A stretch of DNA of 64,000 nt from an uncultured Clostridia bacterium (GCA_934120395.1 CAKOTZ010000004.1:62001-126000); one strand, 5' to 3'. Shown: positions 34,282-41,559, numbered from the stretch's first letter. Numbers and translations: made by a program. The notes: generated from the sequence alone by a model not told the origin.

Positions 34282-35559
34282 ATGAACTTGAAAAGTAACA
34301 AAGCAATCACATTGGTAGCATTAATAATAACGATAATCATATTGCTAATACTAGCGGGCGTGAGTTTATCAATGATACTAGGAGATAATGGCTTAATTAA
34401 TAAGGCGAAGTCAAGTGTGAATGCATACCAACAAGCAGCATTAAATGAACAAAATTTACTACAAAGTATAGAAGATTACATGGGTAATTACGGCTTGCCT
34501 GACAATACACCAACTACACCAGCTGGAACACATGTAAAACCACCAGCAAAGTGGCTAGGAACAATAGTAGATGCAGTAGCAGATGGAAAAGGCAACACAT
34601 TTCCAGTGCCAAAGAGCTTTTATTACGTAGGAGGGGATTACTCAAACGGAGTAATTATCTCAGACGACCCAGCAGATGCATATGATGGAACAACAGACAA
34701 AACAACATGGGAATATACAACAAACTTGGTAGGTAATCAATTTATATGGATACCATGTACACCTTCAGAATATATAAAAACAAGTTGGGGCATGGTATAT
34801 GGAGGCTATGATGCAGAGAGTGGAGCAGGAGCCGAAATGATGCAAGTAGCCAAATATGGAGGATTTTATGTAGCAAGATATGAAGCTGGCTTGGCAGATA
34901 CAATAACAGAATATACAGGAAATCAACTATACAATGGTACAAGTAGTCCTAAGGGATATAACTCTGTAGGAATACCAAAGTCAAAAGCAGGAGAATTACC
35001 ATGGATATTTATCAGTCAAATAAATAGCAAAAAAAGTGCAGAAAACATGTACAATACAGATGAAAAACACTCAGACTATGTAACAAGTGGATTAATAACG
35101 GGAACCCAGTGGGATGTAATGTTAAATAGATTTATTGGAACAACAAATCAAAATGGATTAACATTTACGGAAACAGATATGAAAAATTCAAGTGAATGGG
35201 GAAATTATTACAGTAATAATTTAACATATACAGGAAGAACAGCAATATTATTTGAAAGTGGATCTAATTGGTATATAAGCTCATGGGGAAAAAAACAAAT
35301 AGATGCGTTAACAAAAACAAATACACGTACAGAATACACAACAGGAGCATGTAAAGTTACAGAAGCATATCACACTTACGATGTAGCAGGAAATGTATGG
35401 GAATGGACGGAAGAAACTGGACAAGTTAGTAATTATCGAGTTGTTCGTGGGGGATCGTGCAGATATGATGGGGATCCAGCGTGTTCACGTGCTGGTGATA
35501 ATATTGCTTCAAAGGTAGGTTTTAATACTGGATTTCGTGTAGTATTGTATATAAAATAA
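34282..35559 (+). CDS. Surface protein A1: pilin-like N-terminus, FGE/C-type-lectin-like domain
   Basis: 425 residues. A hydrophobic pilin-like N-terminus (KAITLVALIITIIILLILAG, residues 8-27) lacks the canonical Gly/Glu of type IV prepilins, so cleavage by prepilin peptidase is uncertain. The C-terminal domain has FGE-sulfatase/C-type-lectin landmarks: GNQFIWIP, GGFYVARYEAG, DVAGNVWEWTEE, VVRGGS and GFRVVLYIK. That fold is the usual scaffold of DGR variable proteins and ligand-binding tips. Paralogue A2 is nearly the same up to about residue 150, then diverges in patches. Probably surface adhesin or pilus-like; function is unproven. Confidence 0.75.
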   Translation: MNLKSNKAITLVALIITIIILLILAGVSLSMILGDNGLINKAKSSVNAYQQAALNEQNLLQSIEDYMGNYGLPDNTPTTPAGTHVKPPAKWLGTIVDAVADGKGNTFPVPKSFYYVGGDYSNGVIISDDPADAYDGTTDKTTWEYTTNLVGNQFIWIPCTPSEYIKTSWGMVYGGYDAESGAGAEMMQVAKYGGFYVARYEAGLADTITEYTGNQLYNGTSSPKGYNSVGIPKSKAGELPWIFISQINSKKSAENMYNTDEKHSDYVTSGLITGTQWDVMLNRFIGTTNQNGLTFTETDMKNSSEWGNYYSNNLTYTGRTAILFESGSNWYISSWGKKQIDALTKTNTRTEYTTGACKVTEAYHTYDVAGNVWEWTEETGQVSNYRVVRGGSCRYDGDPACSRAGDNIASKVGFNTGFRVVLYIK

Positions 35560-35562
35560 TTT

Positions 35563-35607
35563 AACACACAAGTTTGATATAGAGATATATTGGATTTGTG
35601 TGTTTTT
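35563..35607 (+). terminator. Terminator of A1
   Basis: AACACACAA pairs with TTGTGTGTT, followed by T's. A similar hairpin, without an A-type gene before it, sits at 38402-38441. Confidence 0.7.
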
Positions 35608-35625
35608 GCTAACTACCGTGTTAGC

Positions 35626-35780
35626 GCCTACACAAAATATATGAAAATTTAGCCGTTCCGTTCTCCAAGGCGTTTGAACAATAGCCTTTTCAATTTTTAT
35701 TGAACACATTCTAAACTTGTGGAGTGAATGAATGCTTCAAGGTCGAACTCACTTTTAAATTTTATATATTTTGTGTAGGC
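35626..35780. repeat. MITE-like element with 24-25 bp terminal inverted repeats
   Basis: The left arm (35626-35650, starting GCCTACACAAAATATAT) and the right arm (35757-35780, ending ATATATTTTGTGTAGGC) are complementary apart from one missing base. They enclose about 105 bp with no ORF and an internal hairpin (AAGGC/GCCTT). The left-arm sequence also occurs at 38458, before A2, without the interior or right arm. It is a non-autonomous repeat or a large RNA stem. Confidence 0.55.
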
Positions 35781-35959
35781 TAGGAAGAGGCGGTTTAGTG
35801 ACTTAAACCTAGCAATGCATTAGCGAGAAGAACAAATATATTTTTGAAATGAGGTTTTCCGTGGGGACCGCTGAGAGCTGTTAATTGCGAAAGCAATGTT
35901 ACAGCTCCAGTGGGAAGAACCGAATGAAAAAAATGATATTTGTGATAAATCGCGGAAAA
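35779..35959 (+). ncRNA. Candidate structured RNA 'gamma', copy 1 (long arm)
   Basis: Non-coding, shared with 39989-40120. Conserved parts are a 5' stem (GCTAGG/CCTAGC enclosing GGTTTAG-TGA-CTTAAACC), the single-stranded-looking AATGCATTAGCGAGAAGAAC, then GGTTTTCC paired with GGAAGAACC, and a 3' segment ending CGCGGAAAA that can pair back with TTTTCCGTG. In this copy the GGTTTTCC arm carries an extra ~48-nt hairpin with a GAAA tetraloop (ATTGC-GAAA-GCAAT). Copy 2 has only GTGG there. A terminator follows. I recognise no known family. Confidence 0.5.
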
Positions 35960-35971
35960 GTGTCAAGAAAC

Positions 35972-36005
35972 AAAAAGCTTACCATACAAAGGTAAGTTTT
36001 TTATA
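35972..36005 (+). terminator. Terminator after RNA gamma copy 1
   Basis: CTTACC and GGTAAG pair across ATACAAA, followed by TTTTTT. The same terminator recurs at 38522-38546 and about 40138-40164, each just before a pilin-like gene's leader. Confidence 0.8.
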
Positions 36006-36009
36006 TTTT

Positions 36010-36149
36010 TGGTAAATTGTACTTTACAAGTTCAAAATAATATTATAAAATACTGTTAACTAATTAACATAGAATTACATAATATTGCTTGAAGATGGAT
36101 AAGCTAAAATTGCAATTCTATTAGAAATACAAAGGAAAGAGGTATAAAA
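36010..36149 (+). promoter_or_regulatory. Conserved structured leader of surface gene B1
   Basis: Same layout as the A1 leader. Stem TAGAATT (from 36070) pairs with AATTCTA (ending 36120) around the conserved GCTTGAAGATGGATAA segment, followed by AAAGGAAAGAGG and the ATG. The promoter area lies at about 36018-36050 (TTTACA, TATAAA). Confidence 0.6.
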
Positions 36150-37079
36150 ATGAACTTGAAAAGTAACAAAGCAATCACATTAGTAGCATTGATAATAACA
36201 ATAATTATATTGCTAATATTGGCAGGAGTGAGTTTATCAATGGTACTAGGAGAAAATGGATTAATCAACAAGGCTCAATCAAGTGTAGACAAATATCAAT
36301 ATAGTAGTGAAAATGAGCAGAATTTATTAAATCAAATAGAGGAATATTTGGACGGCAAGGGACTTGGTCCATCAATAAGCAATACAGAATCATATGTTGG
36401 GAAATATGCAGATGTAGACGGAGATGGAATAGTAGATGGAGTAATATATGCAGATTTGGCAGTAGGAGGAAGTGGAACGTGGAATAATAGTAATGGAGCA
36501 TATACAATACCAAAGATAACCACTGGATTAAAAGAGTATTGTGTAAGTAAAAAATCATATACAAATGCAATAAATGGCGAACAAGAAGTAATAAGAGCAA
36601 AAACAACAAATGGTACATCAAGATTTTATGTAATGGCGTTAACAGATATAGATGGGAAACAAAATGGAACAATTTATGATTGGTACAATGCTGCATATGG
36701 CAAAATGAATGATTATGCAAGTACAACATCAGGAGATTTTGGAACAGGAGCAAGCAATACAACAAATATGTTAGCAAAGTGGAATGCAAAAGCTTATACA
36801 CAAAATGCTTGTTCAAGTCATAAGGATTTGTGGGGACAAATACAAGAGGAGGTAAATAAAGGTTGGTATGTGCCATCAAGAGCAGAATGGTCAGCCTTTG
36901 CGGCTAATTTGGGAATAAATGCATCAAATTATACAAGCAAGGGACTTAGCAATGGAAATTGGTCGTCGTCGCAGTATGGTAATGGCAATGCGTGGTGTGC
37001 TGTCTTCATTTACAATAATATAAACGATAGTCGTATCAATTACTGCTACTACTATGTGCGCTTGGGCACGACTTTCTAA
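36150..37079 (+). CDS. Surface protein B1: pilin-like N-terminus, DUF1566/C-type-lectin-like hypervariable C-terminus
   Basis: 309 residues. The N-terminus is as in A1. A DVDGDGIVDGVIYADLAVGG segment follows, then a Lcl/DUF1566-type C-type-lectin domain with GWYVPSRAEWSAF, WSSSQY, AW and a final VRLGTTF. The first ~515 bp match B2 with no difference I can see. The last ~110 bp differ at most codons while keeping length and anchors. In codons 23-38 of the segment that begins GGA CTT AGC, 15 of 16 end in C or T, unlike the A-ending codons elsewhere in this gene. This looks like a DGR variable region. Confidence 0.75.
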   Translation: MNLKSNKAITLVALIITIIILLILAGVSLSMVLGENGLINKAQSSVDKYQYSSENEQNLLNQIEEYLDGKGLGPSISNTESYVGKYADVDGDGIVDGVIYADLAVGGSGTWNNSNGAYTIPKITTGLKEYCVSKKSYTNAINGEQEVIRAKTTNGTSRFYVMALTDIDGKQNGTIYDWYNAAYGKMNDYASTTSGDFGTGASNTTNMLAKWNAKAYTQNACSSHKDLWGQIQEEVNKGWYVPSRAEWSAFAANLGINASNYTSKGLSNGNWSSSQYGNGNAWCAVFIYNNINDSRINYCYYYVRLGTTF

Positions 37080-37104
37080 TTTTGTAAAAATTTTTGATAA
37101 ACTA

Positions 37105-37219
37105 TTGATATTCTAACAAAAACTATGTATAATAAAAATAGAAAATGAGAACCACGAAAGTGGTTGCCGTAAATAGATAAACCATTTACTCGGTCAAAAG
37201 CAGAATGGTTTATTTTTTA
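37105..37219 (+). ncRNA. Candidate small RNA downstream of B1 (own promoter, two hairpins)
   Basis: TTGATA (37105-37110), a 17-bp spacer and TATAAT (37128-37133) precede a ~80-nt transcript. Hairpin 1 is AACCAC-GAAA-GTGGTT. Hairpin 2 is AAACCATT/AATGGTTT around the loop TACTCGGTCAAAAGCAG and ends in TTTTTT. The B2 copy (41255-41371) has AACCGTT/AACGGTT in hairpin 2, so both strands changed together while the loop stayed. This supports a real RNA. Hairpin 1 could also be the DNA cruciform found just after DGR variable regions. Confidence 0.6.
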
Positions 37220-37361
37220 TTGCCTAAGAAGTAGGTAACAAATGATGGCTAACAAGGCAAAATTTATGATAGTAATACCAACTAATCCGAAGAAAAGAAG
37301 GTAAGTAACATAATATTTTGAATAAAATATAATTAAATTGCATAAATTAACAATATAATTG

Positions 37362-37508
37362 TTGACAAGTATAAAACAAAATGTTACAATTATATCACCA
37401 GAAGGGATACAACCCTTTGTTCGGTCGATAGCTGGATACTGATTTTTTTAATTAAGCGTATGTTAAGTACGTCAGTCCAGTTGGGAAGAGAGCTTAGGCT
37501 CTCTTTTC
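37362..37508 (+). ncRNA. Candidate non-coding RNA convergent with the DUF3800 gene
   Basis: TTGACA (37362-37367), a 17-bp spacer and TACAAT (37385-37390) predict a start near 37397. The transcript has AAGGG-ATACAA-CCCTT, then TTCGGTCGATAGC, a stem CTGGA..CTGA/TCAG.TCCAG, and ends at AGAGAGC-TTAG-GCTCTCT followed by T's. The part AACCCTTTGTTCGGTCGATAG aligns without gaps to the small RNA after B1, so they are probably related. It is followed head-on by the DUF3800 gene. DUF3800 genes are known to occur with structured RNAs. Confidence 0.55.
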
Positions 37509-37511
37509 TTT

Positions 37512-38261
37512 TTATGGCAAAATTATTTTGTAGTTTATAAAGTCCGTTCTTTTAGAAAATTCTAATAAATCATCAATATTATTTAAGTATAACTTTCTAA
37601 CTGAACCAGCTACTAAATCAGCAGCTTGAATTAAATAACTTCTTTCGGATTTTTGATAACATATATTTACTTCTAAGTCTGAAAAGACAATAGGAGTATG
37701 AGAAGTACCATAATTATAGTTTATAATACCATATTTCAATTCTTCAATAATGCCATCTTTTAAGTTGTAATATCCATTAGTTTTTGTTGTTTGTTCATCA
37801 ATATTGAGTATAAGTCTTAGTGGTTTGTATGGATTAATTTTTTCTTTCTTAATTAAACCTTTTATAGTCTGTTTTATTAGCAATTTTAAAGCGTAATCTA
37901 AAAATCGTCCTCTAGAAGCGGTATTTTCTTTTATATTAGGATAAACTTTTTCATTGTTAATAATACAACATAAAATAGAATATTTTTTTATATAATTCAT
38001 AAGTTGTCTACAATGTTTCGGTTTTAACATATTATGTTTAATTTCTGGACAGGATTTATTACTAGTACATGTTAGTATATTAGAATTACAATATTTACAT
38101 CTAATATTTTGAACAATACTTTTATATTGAGTAATAAATTTATCTTTTTCGATTTTTGATGTAAATACTAATCCTGCATATATTGAAACCTTTTCAGTAG
38201 ATACTAATTTCCCTGAATCATCAATATTAATGTATATAATTTGTTCATCTTTATTTTCCAT
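37512..38261 (-). CDS. DUF3800 domain protein
   Basis: 249 residues. The N-terminal strand IIYINIDDSGKL with acidic residues and the C-terminal YLIQAADLVAGSVRKLY match DUF3800, whose members have an RNase-H-like fold. A CKYCNSN..CTSNKSC segment (residues 56-69) could bind a metal. DUF3800 genes often sit on mobile elements or near structured RNAs. It splits the B1 and A2 genes and runs against them. AAGGGGAT precedes the ATG. Confidence 0.8.
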   Translation of the reverse strand: MENKDEQIIYINIDDSGKLVSTEKVSIYAGLVFTSKIEKDKFITQYKSIVQNIRCKYCNSNILTCTSNKSCPEIKHNMLKPKHCRQLMNYIKKYSILCCIINNEKVYPNIKENTASRGRFLDYALKLLIKQTIKGLIKKEKINPYKPLRLILNIDEQTTKTNGYYNLKDGIIEELKYGIINYNYGTSHTPIVFSDLEVNICYQKSERSYLIQAADLVAGSVRKLYLNNIDDLLEFSKRTDFINYKIILP

Positions 38262-38401
38262 TGTTATATCCCCTTAATTTATTTATGTTTTTAAAAGTCT
38301 CTTTTTAATTGTTTTACTATTTATTCTCATTTTCATAAACAATACTATATAATAATTTTCCATATAATGCAAGTAAAAAACAAAAAAATTGTCATAAATA
38401 C

Positions 38402-38441
38402 AAAACACACGAGTTGATTATCCAAAACTTGTGTGTTTTTG
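38402..38441 (+). terminator. Orphan copy of the A-gene terminator
   Basis: AACACACGAGTT pairs with AACTTGTGTGTT and is followed by T's. It is like the A1 terminator but lies after the DUF3800 promoter region rather than after an A-type gene. It may mark a lost or exchanged cassette. Confidence 0.6.
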
Positions 38442-38521
38442 CTAACAACTGTGTTACCGCCTACACAAAAATATATAATGCAGTTTGAGCGGACTGAAGA
38501 AGAAAATCAAGAAACAAAAAG

Positions 38522-38684
38522 CTTACCATACAAAGGTAAGTTTTTTGTTATTTATACTTTACAAGTTCAAAATAATAATATAAAATGTATTCAAATAATT
38601 AACATAGAATTACATAATATTGCTTGAAGATGGATAAACTAAAATAGTAATTCTGTTAGAAATACAAAGGAAAGAGGTATAAAA
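38522..38684 (+). promoter_or_regulatory. Terminator and conserved structured leader of surface gene A2
   Basis: CTTACC/GGTAAG plus T-run (38522-38546) ends upstream transcription. The leader follows with TTTACA..TATAAA, stem TAGAATTAC (38605-38613)/GTAATTCTG (38647-38655) and AAAGGAAAGAGG before the ATG. Here the last base pair of the stem is G-U. Confidence 0.6.
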
Positions 38685-39959
38685 ATGAACTTGAAAAGTA
38701 ACAAAGCAATCACATTGGTAGCATTGATAATTACAATAATTATATTGCTAATATTAGCAGGAGTGAGTTTATCAATGATACTAGGAGAGAATGGCTTAAT
38801 TAATAAAGCACAGTCAAGTGTGAATGCATACCAACAAGCGGCATTAAATGAACAAAATTTACTACAAAGTATAGAAGATTACATGGGTAATTTCGGTTTA
38901 CCAGAAAACACGCCAACTACACCTGCAGGAACACATGTAAAACCACCAGCAAAATGGCTAGGGAATATGGTAGATGCTGTAGCAGATGGAAAAGGCAACA
39001 CATTTCCAGTGCCAAAGAGCTTTTATTACGTAGGTGGGGATTATACTAACGGTGTAATTATATCAGACGACCCAGCAGATGCATACGATGGAACAACAGA
39101 TAAAACAACATGGGAATATACAACAAGTTTAGTAGGAAACCAATTTGTATGGATACCATGTACAGTGGATGAGTATCATAAAACAAATTGGGGGTCAATT
39201 TATGCTTCTAATATCTATGATGCAGAAAGCGGAGCAGGAGCAGAAATGACGCAAGTAGTCAAATATGGAGGTTTCTATGTAGCAAGATATGAAGCTGGAC
39301 TTGCAGATACAATAGCAGAGCATACGGAAAATCAAATAAAGAATAACTCTAATAATCCTAGATATAATGTAGGAGGAATACCAAAGTCAAAGGCAGGAAA
39401 TTTGCCATGGATATTTATAACTCAAGTAAATAGTAAAAAAAATGCAGAAAAAATGTATGGAAATAATGATTATGTAACAAGTGGATTAATAACAGGAACA
39501 CAATGGGACGTAATGTTAAATAAATTTATTGGAACGACGAATGCAAATAAAATAACATTTGCAGAAGCAAATATGAAAAATTCAAATAATTGGGGAAATT
39601 ATTTTGGCTGCAATCTAAAATACACTGGAAGATACGCAACACTGTTTCAAAATAATAATAATTGGTATTTGAGCACATGGAGTACCAAACAAACAAATGC
39701 CATTATCAATGCAAATGTACGTACCGAATATACAATAGGAGCAAGTAAATCTACAGAAGCATACCATACCTATGATGTAGCCGGAAATGTATGGGAATGG
39801 ACAGAGGAGGTTGGGCAAGCTGCTGACTATCGAGTTGCTCGTGGTGGCTCCAGCAATAGCCCTTTAGGGGATAATCCGGCATGTTATCGACATCCTTTAC
39901 CTTCAGATTCCTTTGTTGCTGGTGATATTGGTTTTCGTGTAGTATTGTATATAAAATAA
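38685..39959 (+). CDS. Surface protein A2: pilin-like N-terminus, FGE/C-type-lectin-like domain
   Basis: 424 residues, paralogue of A1 with the same N-terminus and shared DVAGNVWEWTEE, RVARGGS and GFRVVLYIK anchors. Between the last two anchors the sequence differs in both residues and length from A1 (SSNSPLGDNPACYRHPLP here). The region from about residue 165 to 240 also diverges (YHKTNWGSIYASNIYD). It is probably an exported adhesin or pilus-type subunit. The variable C-terminal loop region is where DGR targets of the FGE type vary. Confidence 0.75.
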   Translation: MNLKSNKAITLVALIITIIILLILAGVSLSMILGENGLINKAQSSVNAYQQAALNEQNLLQSIEDYMGNFGLPENTPTTPAGTHVKPPAKWLGNMVDAVADGKGNTFPVPKSFYYVGGDYTNGVIISDDPADAYDGTTDKTTWEYTTSLVGNQFVWIPCTVDEYHKTNWGSIYASNIYDAESGAGAEMTQVVKYGGFYVARYEAGLADTIAEHTENQIKNNSNNPRYNVGGIPKSKAGNLPWIFITQVNSKKNAEKMYGNNDYVTSGLITGTQWDVMLNKFIGTTNANKITFAEANMKNSNNWGNYFGCNLKYTGRYATLFQNNNNWYLSTWSTKQTNAIINANVRTEYTIGASKSTEAYHTYDVAGNVWEWTEEVGQAADYRVARGGSSNSPLGDNPACYRHPLPSDSFVAGDIGFRVVLYIK

Positions 39960-39988
39960 CTTTTGAGAGCACACAAGTTTGGCTTTCG

Positions 39989-40120
39989 TCTAGAAAGAGG
40001 CAGCTTAGTGACTTAAACCTAGCAATGCATTAGCGAGAAGAACAAATATATTTTTGAAATGAGGTTTTCCGTGGGAAGAACCGAATGAAAAAAATGATAT
40101 TTGTGATAAATCGCGGAAAA
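39989..40120 (+). ncRNA. Candidate structured RNA 'gamma', copy 2 (short arm)
   Basis: Matches 35779-35959 almost base for base except that the ~48-nt tetraloop arm is missing, leaving GGTTTTCC-GTG-GGAAGAACC. Presence or absence of a whole helical arm at the tip of a conserved stem is typical of structured RNA families. The outer 5' stem is weaker here (TCTAGA instead of GCTAGG). Confidence 0.5.
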
Positions 40121-40134
40121 TAAAGCGAAGAACA

Positions 40135-40311
40135 AAAACTTACCATTGTAAAGGTAAGTTTTTTATATTTTTGATAAATTGTACTTTACAAGTTCAAAAT
40201 AATATTATAAAATACGGTTAACTAATTAACATAGAATTACATAATATTGCTTGAAGATGGATAAACTAAAATTGCAATTCTATTAGAAATACAAAGGAAA
40301 GAGGTATAAAA
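40135..40311 (+). promoter_or_regulatory. Terminator and conserved structured leader of surface gene B2
   Basis: CTTACC/GGTAAG plus T-run (about 40138-40164) is followed by the leader, nearly the same as that of B1: stem TAGAATT (from 40232)/AATTCTA (ending 40282), then AAAGGAAAGAGG and the ATG. Confidence 0.6.
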
Positions 40312-41232
40312 ATGAACTTGAAAAGTAACAAAGCAATCACATTAGTAGCATTGATAATAACAATAATTATATTGCTAATATTGGCAGGAGTGAGTTTATC
40401 AATGGTACTAGGAGAAAATGGATTAATCAACAAGGCTCAATCAAGTGTAGACAAATATCAATATAGTAGTGAAAATGAGCAGAATTTATTAAATCAAATA
40501 GAGGAATATTTGGACGGCAAGGGACTTGGTCCATCAATAAGCAATACAGAATCATATGTTGGGAAATATGCAGATGTAGACGGAGATGGAATAGTAGATG
40601 GAGTAATATATGCAGATTTGGCAGTAGGAGGAAGTGGAACGTGGAATAATAGTAATGGAGCATATACAATACCAAAGATAACCACTGGATTAAAAGAGTA
40701 TTGTGTAAGTAAAAAATCATATACAAATGCAATAAATGGCGAACAAGAAGTAATAAGAGCAAAAACAACAAATGGTACATCAAGATTTTATGTAATGGCG
40801 TTAACAGATATAGATGGGAAACAAAATGTAACAGGTTATTATTGGTACAATGCAGCATATGGAAAAATGAATGATTATGCAAGTACAACATCACTAGATT
40901 TTGGAAAAGGAGTAAGCAACACAAAAACTATGATAACCAAGTGGAATGCAAAAGATTATGGAGCGCAAAATGCTAAAGATTTATGGGGACAAATACAAGA
41001 GCGAGTAAATAAAGGTTGGTATGTACCATCAAGAGCAGAATGGGCTGCTTTTGGAGCTAATTTGAGTATAAATACATCAAATTACGCAGGCAAGGGACTT
41101 AGCAGTTGGTGCTGGTCATCGTCGCAGTATAATATTAACAGCGCGTGGGGAGCTAACTTTAGCGCTGGTGCTATGGGTTACAGCTACGGCACCCATAGTA
41201 GTTATTTTGCGCGCTTGGGTACGACTTTCTAA
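40312..41232 (+). CDS. Surface protein B2: pilin-like N-terminus, DUF1566/C-type-lectin-like hypervariable C-terminus
   Basis: 306 residues, paralogue of B1. The 5' ~515 bp appear identical, and then differences start near codon 172. In the last segment (from 41097) conserved anchors (WSSSQY, AW, RLGTTF) frame blocks where nearly every codon differs, yet lengths match B1 exactly from GGA CTT AGC to the stop. Variable codons such as AGC, GCT, GGT, TAC, ACC and CAT are NNY, as expected if AAY template codons were mutated at adenines. Third bases differ between B1 and B2, so one shared template cannot explain both. Confidence 0.75.
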   Translation: MNLKSNKAITLVALIITIIILLILAGVSLSMVLGENGLINKAQSSVDKYQYSSENEQNLLNQIEEYLDGKGLGPSISNTESYVGKYADVDGDGIVDGVIYADLAVGGSGTWNNSNGAYTIPKITTGLKEYCVSKKSYTNAINGEQEVIRAKTTNGTSRFYVMALTDIDGKQNVTGYYWYNAAYGKMNDYASTTSLDFGKGVSNTKTMITKWNAKDYGAQNAKDLWGQIQERVNKGWYVPSRAEWAAFGANLSINTSNYAGKGLSSWCWSSSQYNINSAWGANFSAGAMGYSYGTHSSYFARLGTTF

Positions 41233-41254
41233 TTTTGAAATTTTTTATAAATTA

Positions 41255-41371
41255 TTGATATTCTAACAAAAACTATGTATAATAAAAATAGAAAATGAGA
41301 ACCACGAAAGTGGTTGCCGAAAGTTATAAAAAATAACCGTTTACTCAGCAAAAGCAGAACGGTTATTTTTT
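41255..41371 (+). ncRNA. Candidate small RNA downstream of B2 (second copy)
   Basis: Promoter TTGATA (41255-41260), 17-bp spacer, TATAAT (41278-41283). Hairpin 1 AACCAC-GAAA-GTGGTT is unchanged. Hairpin 2 is AATAACCGTT/AACGGTTATT with loop TACTCAGCAAAAGCAG and a T-run. Compared with the copy after B1, the stem changed on both sides. The rest of this spacer (41372-41464) repeats a TTGCC..GGCAA block also seen after B1. Confidence 0.6.
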
Positions 41372-41464
41372 ATTGCCTAAGAAGTAAATAACAAATGATG
41401 GCTAACAAGGCAAAAGGTAAGTTTTTTTATAAATTGCGGTGTTAGAGTTAAAAGCAATAAGCCC

Positions 41465-41492
41465 TTGACAAAATTTATAAAAAAAATAAAAT
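41465..41492 (+). promoter_or_regulatory. Promoter of the two-component operon
   Basis: TTGACA (41465-41470), 16-bp spacer, TAAAAT (41487-41492), about 70 bp before the response regulator. Confidence 0.55.
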
Positions 41493-41559
41493 AGTAAGTA
41501 ATAGTTTAATTTTATTTTAAGATGAAGGTGATAGTTTTAAAGTACAAGGAGGAATGAAC

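Noticed and set aside
35857..35930. GAAA-tetraloop hairpin in RNA gamma as group II intron domain V
   Set aside because: The lower helix and internal loop do not match the domain V pattern (8 bp with a 2-nt 3' bulge), there is no intron ORF, and the arm is absent from copy 2.
36265..36879. Long minus-strand open frames opposite B1 (also 40427-40924)
   Set aside because: They encode His/Leu-rich repeats with no ribosome-binding site and follow from the codon bias of the plus-strand genes.
38433..38627. 64-aa open frame before A2
   Set aside because: It spans the orphan terminator, the inverted-repeat arm and the leader of A2, and has no ribosome-binding site.
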